Shown: positions 8,201 to 16,786 of the stretch, piece after piece
How the letters are laid out: each line of letters opens with the position of its first letter
How positions within the stretch are numbered: position 1 is the first letter of the stretch
Origin: Sphingomonas cavernae
Lineage (GTDB): Bacteria > Pseudomonadota > Alphaproteobacteria > Sphingomonadales > Sphingomonadaceae
Assembly (NCBI RefSeq): GCF_003590775.1
Contig: NZ_QYUM01000003.1
Span: forward strand, 1,118,501 to 1,182,500
Reading direction: 5' to 3'
Length of the DNA: 64,000 nt
Position numbers and translations under genes: made by a program
Notes under the pieces: model-generated
The model's database searches: none
Told to the model about the DNA's origin: nothing
Seen by the model: the letters and a program-made list of their open reading frames with translations, nothing else

Positions 8201-8231
8201 GAGGTCGCGAAACGTCCGCTTCCGTCGCGTG

Positions 8232-9167
8232 TCAGAACAACATAGCCAGCTTCTTCGGCGCCACCATCCGCCAGCTTGCGGCCAGCTTTTCCTCGACGCG
8301 CTCCCAGTCGACGTCGTCGCCGTCGAGGCGGATGCCGATCCAGCCCGAGGGGCCGAGATAGGGCGGCTTGTAATAGATATCGGGATCGGCCTCGATCAGC
8401 ATCATCTGCTCCTCGGGGCCGCCGGTTTTCACGAGCACCGAGGTGATGCCGTCGCCATGATGGTCATGGCTGAAATAGGCGAAGAACTTGCCGCCCTCGA
8501 TCAGGAAGCCCGGCGAACCGTGAGAGCTTTTCTCGGTGGTTTTGGGCAGCGCCAGCGCGCGTTCGCGCACTTGATCGAGGAGCCAGTCGGGGCTGGTCTC
8601 GCGGCTCACCAGCTCGGCGAGCACGCGGGGATAGAGCTGATGCTCGGCGATCAGGATACGCGCTGCGAGCGTCTCGGGCGTGTCGCCGGGCAGGATCGCG
8701 ACCTCGGTCTGGCCCAGCACGGGGCCGTCGTCGAGCTCGGCGGTGACGATATGGACCGAGCAGCCGCCGACCGTGTCGCCGGCGTCGAGCGCGCGCTCGT
8801 GCGTGTCGAGACCCTTGTATTTGGGGAGCAGGGAAGGGTGGATATTGACCATCCGCCCCGCCCAGCCATCGACAAACCCGGGCGAGAGCAGGCGCATATA
8901 ACCCGCGAGCGCGACATAGTGCGCGCCAGCCTTCCGTAGCTCGGCGTCGATGATCGCGTCGAATTCCTCGCGCTTCAGCCCCTTGTGGCTCTGCCCGAAA
9001 GTCGCGACGCCCTCGGCCGCGGCAAGCTTGAGCCCCGCCGCATCGGGGTCGTTGGCCGCGACGAGCACGATCTCATAGGGGCAGTCGGACCGCTTCGACG
9101 CATAGAGCAGCGCCGCCATGTTCGACCCGCGTCCGGAAATCAGGACGCCGACCTTCGCCTTGGTCAT
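8232..9167 (-). CDS. purN: phosphoribosylglycinamide formyltransferase PurN with C-terminal MmcQ/YjbR domain
   Basis: Transfers a formyl group from 10-formyl-THF to GAR in de novo purine synthesis. Residues 1 to about 195 are a full PurN domain, with VGVLISGRGSNMAALL, the catalytic region MVNIHPSLLPKYKG and the Asp in ELDDGPVLGQ. Residues about 205-311 are an additional domain resembling MmcQ/YjbR (DUF419) proteins: SHGSPGFLIEGGKFFAYFS, then PPYLGPSGWIGIRLDG and WRMVAPKKLAM. At 311 aa it is about 100 residues longer than standalone PurN. The gene is downstream of purM in the same orientation, separated by an 80-bp repeat, consistent with a purMN operon. The role of the extra domain is unknown. 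Confidence 0.93.
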   Translation of the reverse strand: MTKAKVGVLISGRGSNMAALLYASKRSDCPYEIVLVAANDPDAAGLKLAAAEGVATFGQSHKGLKREEFDAIIDAELRKAGAHYVALAGYMRLLSPGFVDGWAGRMVNIHPSLLPKYKGLDTHERALDAGDTVGGCSVHIVTAELDDGPVLGQTEVAILPGDTPETLAARILIAEHQLYPRVLAELVSRETSPDWLLDQVRERALALPKTTEKSSHGSPGFLIEGGKFFAYFSHDHHGDGITSVLVKTGGPEEQMMLIEADPDIYYKPPYLGPSGWIGIRLDGDDVDWERVEEKLAASWRMVAPKKLAMLF

Positions 9168-9180
9168 GACCGTTGCTCCA

Positions 9181-9260
9181 AGTACCCCGGCGAAAGCCGG
9201 GGTCCAGCATGACGAGCCCGATGCGTGCGACTCCTGGACCCCGGCCTTTGCCGGGGTACT
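9181..9260. repeat. 80-bp paired palindromic element (copy 1)
   Basis: 27-bp left arm (9181-9207, core CCCCGGCGAAAGCCGGGG), 26-nt linker, 27-bp right arm (9234-9260) in inverted orientation with a small mismatch in the loop. It has the same length and spacing as the copies at 21632 and 61881, and its linker is related to theirs when reversed. It lies between purM and purN, so it is probably transcribed within the operon. Confidence 0.88.
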
Positions 9261-9269
9261 TGATGGATG

Positions 9270-10376
9270 TCAGCCATTATGCGTTGCCGACCATGCGTCG
9301 CGCGCGCTCCAGGTTTCGGCATCGCCCGTCACGGTGCAGCCCTTTTCGCCGGCCTCGATGCGGCCGATGCGGAACACCGTCTCGCCCGCGGCTTCGAGCG
9401 CCTGCGTCACCCCGGCCGCATCGCCTTCGTCGACCACCAGCGCCATGCCGATGCCGCAGTTGAAGGTGCGCGCCATTTCCTCGGGTTCGATATTGCCCTG
9501 CGCCTGCAGGAACGCCATCAGCCGCGGCTGCGGCCAGAGGCTGGCGTCGACATTTGCGTGGAGGCCGTCGGGAAGCACGCGCGGGATATTCTCGAGCAGC
9601 CCGCCGCCCGTGATGTGTGCCAGCGCCTTGATCTTCCCCGACCGGATCTCGGGGAGCAGCGACTTCACATAAATTCGCGTCGGCGCCATCAGCGCGTCGA
9701 TCAGCTTCACTTCCTGATCGAACAGCGCGGGGCGATCGAGCTTCCAGCCCTTGTCCGCGGCGAGGCGGCGGACGAGCGAGAAGCCGTTCGAATGCACGCC
9801 CGAGGAGGCGAGGCCGAGAATCACCTGTCCTGCCGCGACGCGATTTCCGGTGAGCGCCTGTTCGCGCTCGACCGCGCCGACGCAGAAGCCCGCCAGATCA
9901 TAGTCGCCATCGGCATACATGCCCGGCATTTCAGCGGTTTCGCCGCCGATCAGCGCACAGCCCGCCTGACGGCAACCCTCGGCAATCGAGGCGATGACGC
10001 GCTCGGCCACGCCCGATTCGAGCTTCCCCGTTGCGTAATAGTCGAGGAAGAACAGCGGTTCGGCGCCCTGCACGATCAGATCGTTGGCGCACATCGCGAC
10101 GAGGTCGATTCCCACGCCGTCATGATGGTCATGGTCGATCGCGAGCTTGAGCTTGGTGCCGACGCCGTCATTGGCGGCGACCAGCAGCGGATCGTTGTAA
10201 CCAGCGGCCTTCAGGTCGAAAAATCCGCCAAAGCCGCCGAGTTCGGCGTCGGCGCCCGGCCGGCGCGTGGCCTTGGCGAGCGGCGCGATGGCCTTGACGA
10301 GCGCGTTGCCCGCGGCGATCGAGACGCCAGCCTTGGCATAGCTGTAGGATTCGGTTTGACTGTCTTTTGAGCTCAT
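9270..10376 (-). CDS. purM: phosphoribosylformylglycinamidine cyclo-ligase (AIR synthetase) PurM
   Basis: ATP-dependent ring closure of FGAM to aminoimidazole ribonucleotide in purine synthesis; cytosolic homodimer. The 368-aa protein shows [18 protein letters not shown] at the N-terminus and the glycine-rich ATP site [18 protein letters not shown]. It also has [20 protein letters not shown] and [20 protein letters not shown], all diagnostic of PurM. ATG at 10376 lies 59 nt from the start of the divergent secreted-protein gene. It is followed by purN; purM-purN pairing is usual in bacteria. Confidence 0.97.
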   Translation of the reverse strand: MSSKDSQTESYSYAKAGVSIAAGNALVKAIAPLAKATRRPGADAELGGFGGFFDLKAAGYNDPLLVAANDGVGTKLKLAIDHDHHDGVGIDLVAMCANDLIVQGAEPLFFLDYYATGKLESGVAERVIASIAEGCRQAGCALIGGETAEMPGMYADGDYDLAGFCVGAVEREQALTGNRVAAGQVILGLASSGVHSNGFSLVRRLAADKGWKLDRPALFDQEVKLIDALMAPTRIYVKSLLPEIRSGKIKALAHITGGGLLENIPRVLPDGLHANVDASLWPQPRLMAFLQAQGNIEPEEMARTFNCGIGMALVVDEGDAAGVTQALEAAGETVFRIGRIEAGEKGCTVTGDAETWSARDAWSATHNG

Positions 10377-10435
10377 ATGACGCGCCTACTCATATCGGGC
10401 TTGGATTTCCACGCCCAACTCGCCAAAAGAGCGCC

Positions 10436-11713
10436 GTGACCCTCGCCAAACGTCTTTTCCGTCCGCTTCCCGTCCTGTCCGCGCTCCTTTTGGTGGGTGG
10501 CGCGAGCGTCGCCGTGCTTGCGCAGATCGAGGGCAGCGACCGCGGCGTGGTCCCGATCGACACCTCGGGAAGCCTCGAGGTGACAGGGGTCAAGGTCGAC
10601 GTCTACGGCAAAACCGCCGACGCTGCACGCTATGGCGGATGGCGGCTTGCGCAGCGCAAGGCGTGGAAGGCGCTGTGGACCAAGCATCACCCGGGTAGTA
10701 GCGCTCCGGGCCTGCCGGACAGCACGCTCGATTCGATCGTCGGCGGCATCGTCGTCGAGGACGAGCAGATCGGCCCCAACCGCTACGTAGCGCGCCTCGG
10801 CGTGCTTTTCGACCGCGCGCGCGCCGGCCAGATCCTCGGCGTCGGCGGCGTGGCGACGCGTTCTGCGCCCTATCTCATCATTCCCGTCCAGTGGTCGGGC
10901 GGACGACCCGAGAGCTTCGAGCACCGCACCGAATGGCAGCAGGCCTGGGCGCGCTTCCGCACGGGATCGAGCCCGATCGACTATGTCCGTCCCAGCGGCA
11001 CGGGCTCCGACCCGCTGCTCCTCAACGCAGCCCAGGCCGAACGGCGCAACCGCGTCTGGTGGCGCGTGATTCTCGACCAGTTCGGCGCCGCCGACGTCCT
11101 CATCCCCAAGGTCCGGCTTGAGCGGCTTTATCCCGGCGGTCCCGTGACCGGTCATTTCACCGCGGGCTACGGCCCCGACAGCAAAATCCTGACGCAGTTC
11201 TCCTTGCGCGTGCGCAATGCCGGCGCGCTCGGCCAGATGCTCGACGAAGGCGTGCGCCGGATCGACGCCGCCTATTCACTCGCGTTGAACGATGGCCGTC
11301 TCCGGCCCGATCCGTCGTTGATCATCGAGGAGCCGGTCGATCCCGACGCGCTCGAAGACGTGCTCGAAATTCCGCTGGAGAGCGCGGACGCGCTCAGCAA
11401 TGCCACGGCGGCGGCGAGCAGCACCATCACGATCCAGTTCGACACGCCCGATGCGGGCGCGCTCTCGCGCGGCGAATCGGCAATCCGGTCGGTGCCGGGG
11501 ATCAGCGGGGCAACCACCACCAGCCTCGCGATCGGCGGCGTCTCGGTGATGCGCGTCAGCTATGCCGGCGACATTGCGACGCTGCGCGCATCGCTCGCAG
11601 CGCGTGGCTGGCAGGTGCAGGAAGGGGCGGGCGTGCTGCGCATCCGTCGCGGCGGCGCACAGCCGACGCCGCCCCCCGCGCAACCCGCCAATGGCAACGT
11701 CTCAGGCGGCTGA
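10436..11713 (+). CDS. secreted DUF2066-like protein of unknown function
   Basis: A 425-aa exported protein. An N-terminal signal sequence (LFRPLPVLSALLLVGGASVA, cleaved near VLAQ) is followed by a region resembling DUF2066 (VTGVKVDVYGKTADAARYGG, then RKAWKALWTKHHPG). The C-terminal segment (about residues 345-415) reads like a small ferredoxin-like alpha/beta domain (ITIQFDTPDAGALSRGESAI, VSYAGDIATLRASLAARGW). GTG at 10436 is preferred because it begins the signal peptide and has AAGAG upstream; a TTG at 10367 would overlap purM. It lies 7 nt before hdaA and probably shares its transcript. Function is not known; the DUF2066 assignment is by resemblance only. Confidence 0.72.
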   Translation: MTLAKRLFRPLPVLSALLLVGGASVAVLAQIEGSDRGVVPIDTSGSLEVTGVKVDVYGKTADAARYGGWRLAQRKAWKALWTKHHPGSSAPGLPDSTLDSIVGGIVVEDEQIGPNRYVARLGVLFDRARAGQILGVGGVATRSAPYLIIPVQWSGGRPESFEHRTEWQQAWARFRTGSSPIDYVRPSGTGSDPLLLNAAQAERRNRVWWRVILDQFGAADVLIPKVRLERLYPGGPVTGHFTAGYGPDSKILTQFSLRVRNAGALGQMLDEGVRRIDAAYSLALNDGRLRPDPSLIIEEPVDPDALEDVLEIPLESADALSNATAAASSTITIQFDTPDAGALSRGESAIRSVPGISGATTTSLAIGGVSVMRVSYAGDIATLRASLAARGWQVQEGAGVLRIRRGGAQPTPPPAQPANGNVSGG

Positions 11714-11720
11714 TCCGCGC

Positions 11721-12344
11721 ATGAGTCAGATCGCGCTGCCACTCGACTGGCCCGCGGACGAAACCGATGCGGACTTCATCGTCAGCCCGTGCAACGCGGT
11801 GGCGGTGCGCCATCTGGAGCATGTCGGCACCTGGCCCGTCTGGGCGACATTGCTCGTGGGCCCGCGCAAGTCGGGACGCAGCCTGCTCGGCCGCATCTTC
11901 GCGCTCAAATCGCACGGAACGCTGATCGACAATGCCGAAGAGCAGGGCGAAGACCGCATCTTCCACGCGTGGAACATGGCGCAGGAGGCGCGCCGCCCGC
12001 TGCTGATCATCGCCGATCGCGCGCCGCCCGAATGGAAGCCGCGGCTGGCCGACCTTCGCTCGCGCCTTGCGGCCACACCGCTGGTTCGCATCGATCAGCC
12101 CGACGACGCATTGATCGACGCGCTCATCGAAAGGCTCCTGGCCCAGCGCGGCATCCTGACTCGCCCCGATTTCCGTGCCTATGCCACCGCGCGGATTGAG
12201 CGCAGCTATATCGCGGTAATGCGCTTCGTGGACATGGTCGATCATCTCGCGCTCGAAAAACGCGGCACGAAGATCGCGATTCCGCTGGCAAAACGGGTTC
12301 TTGCCGAGATGGGTGTAATCGACGAGTCACCAGTTTTGTTCTAA
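11721..12344 (+). CDS. hdaA: DnaA regulatory inactivator HdaA-like (DnaA/Hda AAA+ family)
   Basis: A 207-aa protein related to the AAA+ region of DnaA but lacking the DNA-binding domain, as in Hda/HdaA. It starts MSQIALPLDWP, matching the QL-x-LPL-type clamp-binding motif by which Hda docks on the DNA polymerase sliding clamp and stimulates hydrolysis of DnaA-bound ATP. The Walker A region is degraded (LVGPRKSGRSLLGRIF, retaining GPRKSGRS). The C-terminal lid has RSYIAVMRFVDMVDHLAL. Length and order (before ppk1) match alphaproteobacterial HdaA. Function is inferred from family. Confidence 0.85.
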   Translation: MSQIALPLDWPADETDADFIVSPCNAVAVRHLEHVGTWPVWATLLVGPRKSGRSLLGRIFALKSHGTLIDNAEEQGEDRIFHAWNMAQEARRPLLIIADRAPPEWKPRLADLRSRLAATPLVRIDQPDDALIDALIERLLAQRGILTRPDFRAYATARIERSYIAVMRFVDMVDHLALEKRGTKIAIPLAKRVLAEMGVIDESPVLF

Positions 12345-12353
12345 AAGAGTGGG

Positions 12354-14519
12354 ATGAGTAGCAAGCCAGCACCCATTGCTTTCGGCAATGACGACGACGC
12401 CGAAAGCGTCACCATCGCCAGAACACGCTATTTCAACCGGGAACTGAGCTGGCTCGCCTTCAACCGCCGCGTGCTCGAAGAAGCCAGCAACCGCGCGCAT
12501 CCGCTGCTCGAACGGCTGCGCTTTCTCTCGATCTCGGGGAACAATCTCGACGAATTCTTCATGGTCCGTGTCGCAGGCCTCAAGGGCCAGCAGCTTCAGG
12601 ATGTCGAGCAGCGATCGGCCGATGGGATGACGGTGAGCCAGCAGCTCGCTGCGATCGCGGATCAGGCGGACCGGCTGATGGGCGACCAGCAGCGCATCTG
12701 GATCGAGATCAGGCGTGAACTCCACGTTGCTGGCATCCACGTGCTCGGGGTCGGCGATATCGAAGGCACTACGGCCGAATGGGCCGAAACGCATTTCCGC
12801 GAGCAGATCTTCCCGATTCTGACCCCGCAGGCGCTTGATCCCGCGCACCCGTTCCCCTTCATTCCGAACAAGGGGCTGAGCGTCGTCTTCGACCTCAAGC
12901 GGCAGTCCGATGGCGAGCCGATTCGCGAATTGCTGATGGTTCCCTCCACCCTTCCGCGCTTTGTGCGCATTCCGGGCAAGGAAGCCGCTTGCTACATCTC
13001 GATGGAAACGATGCTGCGGCGGTTTTCGGGACTGCTCTTTCCCGGCTATGACGTCATCGGATCGGGCGCATTCAGGATCATCCGCGACAGCGATATCGAA
13101 ATCGAGGAAGAGGCCGAGGATCTGGTCCGATACTTCCGCAGCGCGATCAAGCGCCGTCGCCGAGGCCGCGTTATCCGGCTCAAGCTCGAAAACGGAATGA
13201 CGCTCGATGTCGAGAATCTGGTCAAGGACGAACTTGGCGGCGAGGATGCGCTGATCACCGAAACCGTCGGATTCCTCGGCATTGGCGAGCTCGAGCAGCT
13301 TGTCGACGAGGATCGTCCCGATCTGAAGTTCACGCCCTATTCGCCGCGCTTTCCCGAGCGCATCCGCGAGCATGGCGGCGATTGCTTCGCTGCGATCCGG
13401 ACCAAGGACATAGTCGTCCATCACCCCTATGAGACCTTCGACGTCGTGCTCGCATTCCTCAATCAGGCCGCGGCGGATCCCGATGTCGTCGCGATCAAGC
13501 AGACGCTTTACCGTGCGGGCAAGCAGTCGGCGGTCATCCGTGCGCTGATCGATGCTGCGGAGGCGGGCAAGTCGGTCACAGCGGTGGTCGAACTCAAGGC
13601 GCGTTTCGACGAGGAGCAGAACCTGCTCTGGGCCTCCGCGCTTGAACGTGCGGGCGTTCAGGTCGTCTACGGCTTCATCGACTGGAAGACGCACGCCAAG
13701 ATCTCGATGGTCGTGCGCCGCGAAGGCAGCGCCTTTCGCACCTATTGCCACTTCGGCACGGGCAATTACCACCCGATCACAGCGCGCATCTATACCGATC
13801 TCAGCTTCTTCACCGCCGATCCGCGCCTCGGCCGCGATGCCGCGCAGATCTTCAATTACATCACCGGCTATGTCGATCCGAGCCTTGAGGTGGTGACGAT
13901 GAGCCCCAAGAATCTCCGTCCGCGGCTCTGCGAACTGATCGACGGTGAAATCGCCAATGCCCGCAGTGGAAAGCCGGGCGCGATCTGGGCGAAGATGAAC
14001 TCGCTCGTCGATCCCGACATCATCGAAAAGCTCTATGAGGCGAGCGGCGCGGGCGTGGAGATCGACCTGATCATCCGCGGCATCTGCTGCCTGCGCCCCG
14101 GCGTTCCCGGCATGTCGGACAATATCCGCGTGAAGTCGGTCGTCGGCCGCTTCCTCGAGCACAGCCGGATCTGGGCGTTCGGCAACGGCAAGGAACTGCC
14201 CAATGACGGCGCGCTGGTCTTCATCTCGTCGGCCGACTGGATGCCGCGCAACTTCGATCGCCGCGTCGAATATATGCTGAAGATCGAGAACAAGACCGTC
14301 CACGATCAGGTGCTTGATCAGGTGATGCTCGCCAATCTGCTCGACAATGAGCAGAGCTGGGAACTCGATGCCGACGGCGAATATCATCGCGTGGAGCCGG
14401 GCGAGCGGCCTTTCAACCTGCACCGCTATTTCATGACCAACCCCTCGCTGTCGGGGCGCGGAGCTTCGCTGCGCAACAGCGATGCCGTGCCCAAATTGAG
14501 CCTCAGGCGACGGACCTGA
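12354..14519 (+). CDS. ppk1: polyphosphate kinase 1
   Basis: Reversibly polymerises the gamma-phosphate of ATP into inorganic polyphosphate through a phosphohistidine. It is 721 aa with the usual N, H, C1 and C2 domains. [19 protein letters not shown] opens the N domain. HFGTGNYHP contains the autophosphorylated His (H466, equivalent to E. coli H435), and [14 protein letters not shown] lies in the C2 domain. The gene starts 10 nt after hdaA, so cotranscription is likely, and ppx follows after a 200-bp repeat. Together with ppk2 at 20007 this gives both polyphosphate kinase families in one neighbourhood. Confidence 0.97.
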   Translation: MSSKPAPIAFGNDDDAESVTIARTRYFNRELSWLAFNRRVLEEASNRAHPLLERLRFLSISGNNLDEFFMVRVAGLKGQQLQDVEQRSADGMTVSQQLAAIADQADRLMGDQQRIWIEIRRELHVAGIHVLGVGDIEGTTAEWAETHFREQIFPILTPQALDPAHPFPFIPNKGLSVVFDLKRQSDGEPIRELLMVPSTLPRFVRIPGKEAACYISMETMLRRFSGLLFPGYDVIGSGAFRIIRDSDIEIEEEAEDLVRYFRSAIKRRRRGRVIRLKLENGMTLDVENLVKDELGGEDALITETVGFLGIGELEQLVDEDRPDLKFTPYSPRFPERIREHGGDCFAAIRTKDIVVHHPYETFDVVLAFLNQAAADPDVVAIKQTLYRAGKQSAVIRALIDAAEAGKSVTAVVELKARFDEEQNLLWASALERAGVQVVYGFIDWKTHAKISMVVRREGSAFRTYCHFGTGNYHPITARIYTDLSFFTADPRLGRDAAQIFNYITGYVDPSLEVVTMSPKNLRPRLCELIDGEIANARSGKPGAIWAKMNSLVDPDIIEKLYEASGAGVEIDLIIRGICCLRPGVPGMSDNIRVKSVVGRFLEHSRIWAFGNGKELPNDGALVFISSADWMPRNFDRRVEYMLKIENKTVHDQVLDQVMLANLLDNEQSWELDADGEYHRVEPGERPFNLHRYFMTNPSLSGRGASLRNSDAVPKLSLRRRT

Positions 14520-14527
14520 CAAATAGT

Positions 14528-14689
14528 CCGCTCATCCTGAGGAGCCGTTGAGCCCTTCGACGCCGCTGGCGGAGTCGCTCAGGATAAACTTCGCCCATGG
14601 CGAAGTCGAAACGGCATCTCGAAGGACGGAAGAATTTGGTCCTTCGAGACAAGGCTTCGCCAAGCTCAGCCTTTCCTCAGGATGAGCGG
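14528..14689. repeat. long inverted repeat with CGCTCATCCTGA-type arms (copy 1)
   Basis: A 162-bp element between ppk1 and ppx, bounded by CCGCTCATCCTGAGG (14528) and CCTCAGGATGAGCGG (ending 14689), which are exact reverse complements. Inside are further short inverted blocks (TCGAAGGAC / GTCCTTCGA; TTCGCCCATGGCGAA). The same termini bound a shorter copy at 29211-29312. Confidence 0.82.
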
Positions 14690-14725
14690 TTCCATGTGAG
14701 ACTATACTGGACTAGGGAAGGGCGC

Positions 14726-16237
14726 ATGGCCTCCGTCTCGCCAATCGCGCGTACGCGCGCACTGTCCCGTGCCGAGCAGAGCGGACGCCGCGCGATCATC
14801 GACATCGGCTCCAATTCGATCCGCCTTGTGGTCTTCGACGGGCCCGAGCGGCTGCCCGCGATCCTGTTCAACGAAAAGGTGATGGCCGGCCTCGGGCGCA
14901 ACCTTTCACGCGACGGATTGATCGACGCCGCGTCGGTCGAGACGAGCGTCCGTGCGCTGCGCCGTTTCCGCCAGCTCGCGCTCGAAATGGGCGTCTCCAG
15001 CATGCGCACCGTCGCTACTGCCGCGGTGCGTGAGGCGAGGAATGCGTCCGAATTGCTCGCGCGCATCGCCGAACTCGGGATCGAGACCGAGCTGCTTTCG
15101 GGGCAGCAGGAGGCCGAGGCCGCGGGGCTCGGCGTGATCTCGGCCATCCCCGACGCAGACGGCATCGTCGGCGATCTCGGGGGTGGTAGTCTGGAGCTGA
15201 TCCGCGTGCGCGACGGGGAGACGCTGGGCTCGGTCTCGCTGCCACTCGGCGTGCTGCGGCTCGCCGCAATCCGGCAAAAGGGCAAGAGCGCGCTCAAGGC
15301 GACGCTCGCCAAGATGCTCAAGAAACAGGGCTGGCTCAGTGAGGCGAAGGGGCTGCCCTTCTACATGGTTGGCGGGTCATGGCGTGCGCTCGCGCGGCTC
15401 GACATGCATCTCGCCGATTATCCGCTGCCCATTATCCATCAATATCGGATGGAGCCCGACCGGGCGCAGCACCTTGTCCGCTCGCTGGCCAAGGTCGATC
15501 GCAAGAAGCTGCAGGCGTTGCCCACGCTCAGCGCCTCGCGCATTCCGACGCTGGGCAACGCCGGCATCCTGCTCTCGGCGCTTGTGCGCGAGCTGGACAG
15601 CAATGAGCTGATCGTCTCGGCCGCGGGCTTGCGCGAAGGACTGTTGTTTCAGATGCTGGACGCCGAGCAGCGTCGCGCCGACCCGCTGATCGTCGCCGCC
15701 CGCGCCGAGGGCGTGCGCGAAGGCCGTTTTCCTGAACATGGCGACCTGCTCGAAACCTGGATCGCGCCGCTCTTTGCCGATGAAACGCCCGAGTCGGCGC
15801 GGCTGCGTCACGCCGCCTGTCTGCTCGCCGACGTCGCCTGGCGCGCCAACCCCGAATTCCGCGCCGAACGCGGACTCGAAACCGCGCTGCACGGCAATTG
15901 GGTCGGGATCGACGCCACCGGTCGCGCGATGATTGGCCAGGCGCTGGCGACAAGCTTCGGCGTTGGCGCGACGCCGCTGCAGCAACTCGCCCCGCTCGCC
16001 TCGCAGGACGCGCTCTATGAGGCGGTGATCTGGGGTCTTGCGATGCGGCTGGGCCAACGCTTCAGCGGCGGCGTCGCTGCACCCTTGCTCGCCAGTTCGA
16101 TCGGGATTGAAGGCAATGCGCTCGAACTCGCGATCGATCGCAGCGAAACGAGCCTCTATGGCGAGGCGGTCGAGCGCCGCCACCGTCAGCTCGCCAATGC
16201 GCTCGGCATTTCCTATCGCATGGTCCTGAAGGACTGA
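14726..16237 (+). CDS. ppx: Ppx/GppA family exopolyphosphatase
   Basis: Removes terminal phosphate from polyphosphate, or hydrolyses pppGpp; the two activities cannot be separated by sequence alone. The 503-aa protein has the actin-fold phosphate loop RAIIDIGSNSIRLVVFDG (about residues 22-39). The second nucleotide-binding motif is GIVGDLGGGSLELIRV, with TVATAAVREARN between. A C-terminal HD-like helical region follows. ATG at 14726 is preferred over an upstream open stretch because AGGGAAGG lies just before it and the Ppx fold starts right after. It is downstream of ppk1, the usual pairing, with one repeat element between. Confidence 0.93.
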   Translation: MASVSPIARTRALSRAEQSGRRAIIDIGSNSIRLVVFDGPERLPAILFNEKVMAGLGRNLSRDGLIDAASVETSVRALRRFRQLALEMGVSSMRTVATAAVREARNASELLARIAELGIETELLSGQQEAEAAGLGVISAIPDADGIVGDLGGGSLELIRVRDGETLGSVSLPLGVLRLAAIRQKGKSALKATLAKMLKKQGWLSEAKGLPFYMVGGSWRALARLDMHLADYPLPIIHQYRMEPDRAQHLVRSLAKVDRKKLQALPTLSASRIPTLGNAGILLSALVRELDSNELIVSAAGLREGLLFQMLDAEQRRADPLIVAARAEGVREGRFPEHGDLLETWIAPLFADETPESARLRHAACLLADVAWRANPEFRAERGLETALHGNWVGIDATGRAMIGQALATSFGVGATPLQQLAPLASQDALYEAVIWGLAMRLGQRFSGGVAAPLLASSIGIEGNALELAIDRSETSLYGEAVERRHRQLANALGISYRMVLKD

Positions 16238-16264
16238 GCGCGACGGGCCTTGCCCCATCCATTG

Positions 16265-16443
16265 CCGTCATTCCAGAAGCCGATTTTCTCCAAATCTCTG
16301 ATTTGGTTAGAAAATCGAGCTATGTGGAATCCATGAACACCGAGCTCAACGGCACAGTCGCCGTGTTCATGGATTCCGGGTTCCAAGTCGAACCAGCGAA
16401 AAACCTCCGGTTTTTCGGGTTCGGCTAGGCCCCGGAATGACGG
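16265..16443. repeat. 179-bp element foldable as a four-way junction
   Basis: The outer stem is CCGTCATTCC (16265-16274) with GGAATGACGG (16434-16443). Inside it are three further stems. Hairpin L is 16281-16317 (CGATTTTCT / AGAAAATCG with inner CCAAATC / GATTTGG). The middle stem is 16326-16340 with 16363-16377 (GGAATCCATGAACAC / GTGTTCATGGATTCC). Hairpin R is 16389-16423 (CGAACC / GGTTCG). Located between the convergent ppx and I78 genes. Confidence 0.82.
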
Positions 16444-16475
16444 CGATTGGGCAATCGTTCACGCGCATAGACGCA

Positions 16476-16784
16476 TCAACCGCAGCTAATCTGCGTCACC
16501 TTCTGATCGTCGTCATAGACGATCGTCAGCCGGTCGGTGCGATAGTCCATCGTCATCGCCGAACGCGGCGGCCCCCAGCGCAGCGTGCGTGCGCCGCTCG
16601 CCTTGAGTGCGGTGGCGCCAAGCTCTGCAGACACGGTCTGACCCACGAACTGCTGAAGCGCATCGCCCTTGCATGCAGCGGGCACTTCACCCACCTCACC
16701 GCCGCCGCCGTTGTCGCCGCCACTGGCGGTGGTCGTCGCGCAGCCGGCGAGCAGGGCGGGCAGGATCATCAGGGGCAGGCGCAT
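16476..16784 (-). CDS. I78-family peptidase inhibitor, putative lipoprotein
   Basis: A 102-aa exported protein with a lipoprotein signal (MRLPLMILPALLAGCA, lipobox LAGC with Cys15 as the lipidated residue). A low-complexity Gly/Thr linker follows, then a small domain. The mature part, ACKGDALQQFVGQTVSAEL through MTMDYRTDRLTIVYDD to ISCG, matches the pattern of peptidase inhibitor I78 proteins. The conserved Cys pair, the FVGQ motif and the terminal Cys are all present. It begins 2 nt after rnd in the same direction, so it is translationally linked to it, although no functional connection is evident. Periplasmic protease inhibition is the family inference. Confidence 0.78.
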   Translation of the reverse strand: MRLPLMILPALLAGCATTTASGGDNGGGGEVGEVPAACKGDALQQFVGQTVSAELGATALKASGARTLRWGPPRSAMTMDYRTDRLTIVYDDDQKVTQISCG

Positions 16785-16786
16785 GG

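Noticed and set aside
12327-14522. 731-codon minus-strand open frame opposite ppk1
   Set aside because: It mirrors the codon structure of ppk1 exactly, has no recognisable domain and low-complexity composition rich in Arg/Asp/Ala, typical of antisense frames in GC-rich genes.
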